From UBA2386 sp046306335 (GTDB taxonomy: Bacteria > Planctomycetota > UBA1135 > UBA2386), in assembly GCA_046306335.1 (NCBI GenBank), contig JBKDXM010000059.1:1-24034 (forward strand): a stretch of DNA of 24,034 bases. Direction: 5' to 3'. The notes beneath the pieces were generated by a model. The model ran no database searches and was not told the origin of the DNA. It saw only the letters and a list, made by a program, of their open reading frames with translations. The position numbers were made by a program, and so were the translations under genes. Below, one piece after another: positions 23,174 through 24,034 of this stretch. The stretch's first letter is position 1; each line of letters starts with the position of its first letter.

Positions 23174-23896
23174 CTACCCCCGCACCCGCAACGGCAGATC
23201 GACGAGCAGATCCGTCGCGTACCACTCGTCCAGCGCCACCTCGCCCATCGTGCCCACCCGCTGTCCGAGCAGCGTCCGCGCCGCGGCAACGTCCACCGCA
23301 TCCAGCACGTACCACCCCCGCCCATCGCCGAGCCGACTGCGCAGCAGCACGCCGCCGTCGTCACCCAGCGCCTGATCCGCGCGCACGCCGTCCTTCGCCG
23401 TCAGCACCACGTACCCGCGCATACCGCTGCCCGGCGGCGACGTCGTGCCCGCCCGCTTCTGCGCGTCCTCGCGCGCGATGTCCGCCGTCAGCTGCGCGCG
23501 CAGCGCCGCCGTCGTCGTCATCGCCGCCAGTTCGAAGCGGAACACACCCTCGGCGAAGCCGGGATCGGTCTCGCACCACGCCTTCGCCTCGGCGAGATCG
23601 GCCGTCGCCAGCACGAACACGCCGCGCAGCGCCGCGTCGCTCTTGTCCTTGCCGTAGGGCCCGGCCATCACCAACCGCCCCTCGCGCGCCAGCCGCTGCA
23701 TGTTGGCCATGTGGCCGCCGAAGATGCGCTGCGAGTCGTCCTTGCTCAGCGGCGCGCTGCGCGGCCCGGTCTTCAGCACCGCCAACACGTAGGCGTCAGC
23801 GGGAGCGGCGGCCGGCGCGCCAGCGCACGCGGACACGACGAGCGGCGCGAGGAGTCCGAGTGCCAGCAGGAACGAACGGCGATGCAGGCAGCACAT
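23174..23896 (-). CDS. Lipoprotein with two YciI-like domains
   Basis: 240 residues from ATG 23896, giving a lipoprotein signal ending VVSAC (Cys24). Two copies of a YciI-type ferredoxin-like fold follow. The first is YVLAVLKTGPRSAPLSKDDS, FGGHMANMQRLAREGRLVMA, GPYGKDKSDAALRGVFVLAT, with ETDPGFAEGVFRFELAAM. The second, more divergent, is GYVVLTAKDGVRADQAL, GWYVLDAVDVAAARTLLGQR and GEVALDEWYATDLL. In the first copy the His of the GHMANM stretch and the Asp of the ETDP stretch correspond to the His/Asp pair often discussed as catalytic in this family. YciI proteins are usually cytoplasmic, so export is unusual. A GGAGG lies about 15 nt upstream of the ATG, and GATCTACCAATG at the start is shared with the gene at 2546. 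It begins 60 bp downstream of a group II intron-like hairpin. Confidence 0.8.
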   Translation of the reverse strand: MCCLHRRSFLLALGLLAPLVVSACAGAPAAAPADAYVLAVLKTGPRSAPLSKDDSQRIFGGHMANMQRLAREGRLVMAGPYGKDKSDAALRGVFVLATADLAEAKAWCETDPGFAEGVFRFELAAMTTTAALRAQLTADIAREDAQKRAGTTSPPGSGMRGYVVLTAKDGVRADQALGDDGGVLLRSRLGDGRGWYVLDAVDVAAARTLLGQRVGTMGEVALDEWYATDLLVDLPLRVRG

Positions 23897-23955
23897 TGGT
23901 AGATCCTTACTCCTCCCGCACCGGTTGGCGCGAGAGGCAATCAAGACCCCCTTTC

Positions 23956-23988
23956 AAACCGTGCGTGCGGATTTCCCGCACACGGCTT
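23956..23988 (-). ncRNA. Group II intron domain V-like hairpin at the right edge
   Basis: Read on the minus strand, the 33 nt begin AAGCCGTG and end CACGGTTT, forming an 8-bp lower stem (one G-U), with a two-base CG bulge on the 3' side, an upper stem TGCGG/CCGCA and a GAAA-type loop. This matches domain V: an AGC triad at the 5' base, GAAA loop, two-base bulge and CGGTT 3' end. The upstream intron body, and any reverse transcriptase, would lie to the right, outside the window. No pairing partner for a domain VI stem is visible in the bases after GAAAGGGGGTCTTGATTGCC, so the 3' end may be truncated. Confidence 0.5.
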
Positions 23989-24034
23989 ACCGGTGGTCTC
24001 TCGGGTTCACGGCTTTGTGCGATCTCCGGGTACT

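Overview
The window looks like chromosomal DNA of a very GC-rich, Gram-negative-type bacterium, most likely a planctomycete. This is inferred from gene style: a membrane-tethered Ser/Thr kinase fused to a sulfatase-modifying-factor (SUMF1/FGE) domain, many lipoproteins and HEAT-like secreted proteins, few Shine-Dalgarno sequences, and several genes that seem to be leaderless. No rRNA or tRNA gene was recognised, so the phylum is not proven.

Left block (1-3866, minus strand, lower GC than the rest): a co-oriented set reading right to left. It holds a 64-residue helix-turn-helix-like ORF overlapping an ECF-type sigma factor that carries an in-frame TAA, a small lipoprotein, a trypsin-like serine peptidase lipoprotein, and, 12 bp downstream, a membrane-anchored protein with carboxypeptidase-regulatory-like beta domains. 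That last gene carries a one-base frameshift near 1575 and runs off the left edge. Between this block and the next lies a decayed, internally deleted IS91-like transposase remnant (about 3898-4191).

Central block (4351-20618): single-chain B12-dependent methylmalonyl-CoA mutase (+); convergent DUF1826 protein and COG0523/CobW zinc-type GTPase (-, 4-bp ATGA overlap); two consecutive secreted, membrane-anchored proteins, at least one HEAT-like (+); a large secreted protein of unknown family (-); the kinase-SUMF1 fusion (+); an RnfD/NqrB-like membrane protein fused to TPR/Sel1-like repeats (-); a zinc-ribbon SAM methyltransferase (+); a GPH-family sugar:cation symporter (-); and ribose-5-phosphate isomerase A (+). 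The genes alternate strand, so they are mostly individual transcription units. Four starts (mutase, rpiA, symporter, RnfD-like) are preceded by GCTANNNT ending 8-9 nt before the start codon, which points to leaderless mRNAs.

Right block (20619-24034): a REP-associated tyrosine (HUH/Y1) transposase flanked by symmetrical inverted pairs of REP-like repeats (period 125-126 bp, with a central palindrome in each pair), then two lipoprotein genes on the minus strand, one with two YciI-like domains. At the right edge is a hairpin with the hallmarks of group II intron domain V on the minus strand; the rest of that intron would lie outside the window.

The clearest oddities are the symmetrical RAYT/REP unit, the leaderless promoter motif, the cluster of interrupted genes on the left, and two unusual fusions (kinase-SUMF1 with a non-canonical catalytic loop; RnfD-like with TPRs and a possible read-through tail). 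No wholly new system is demonstrated.
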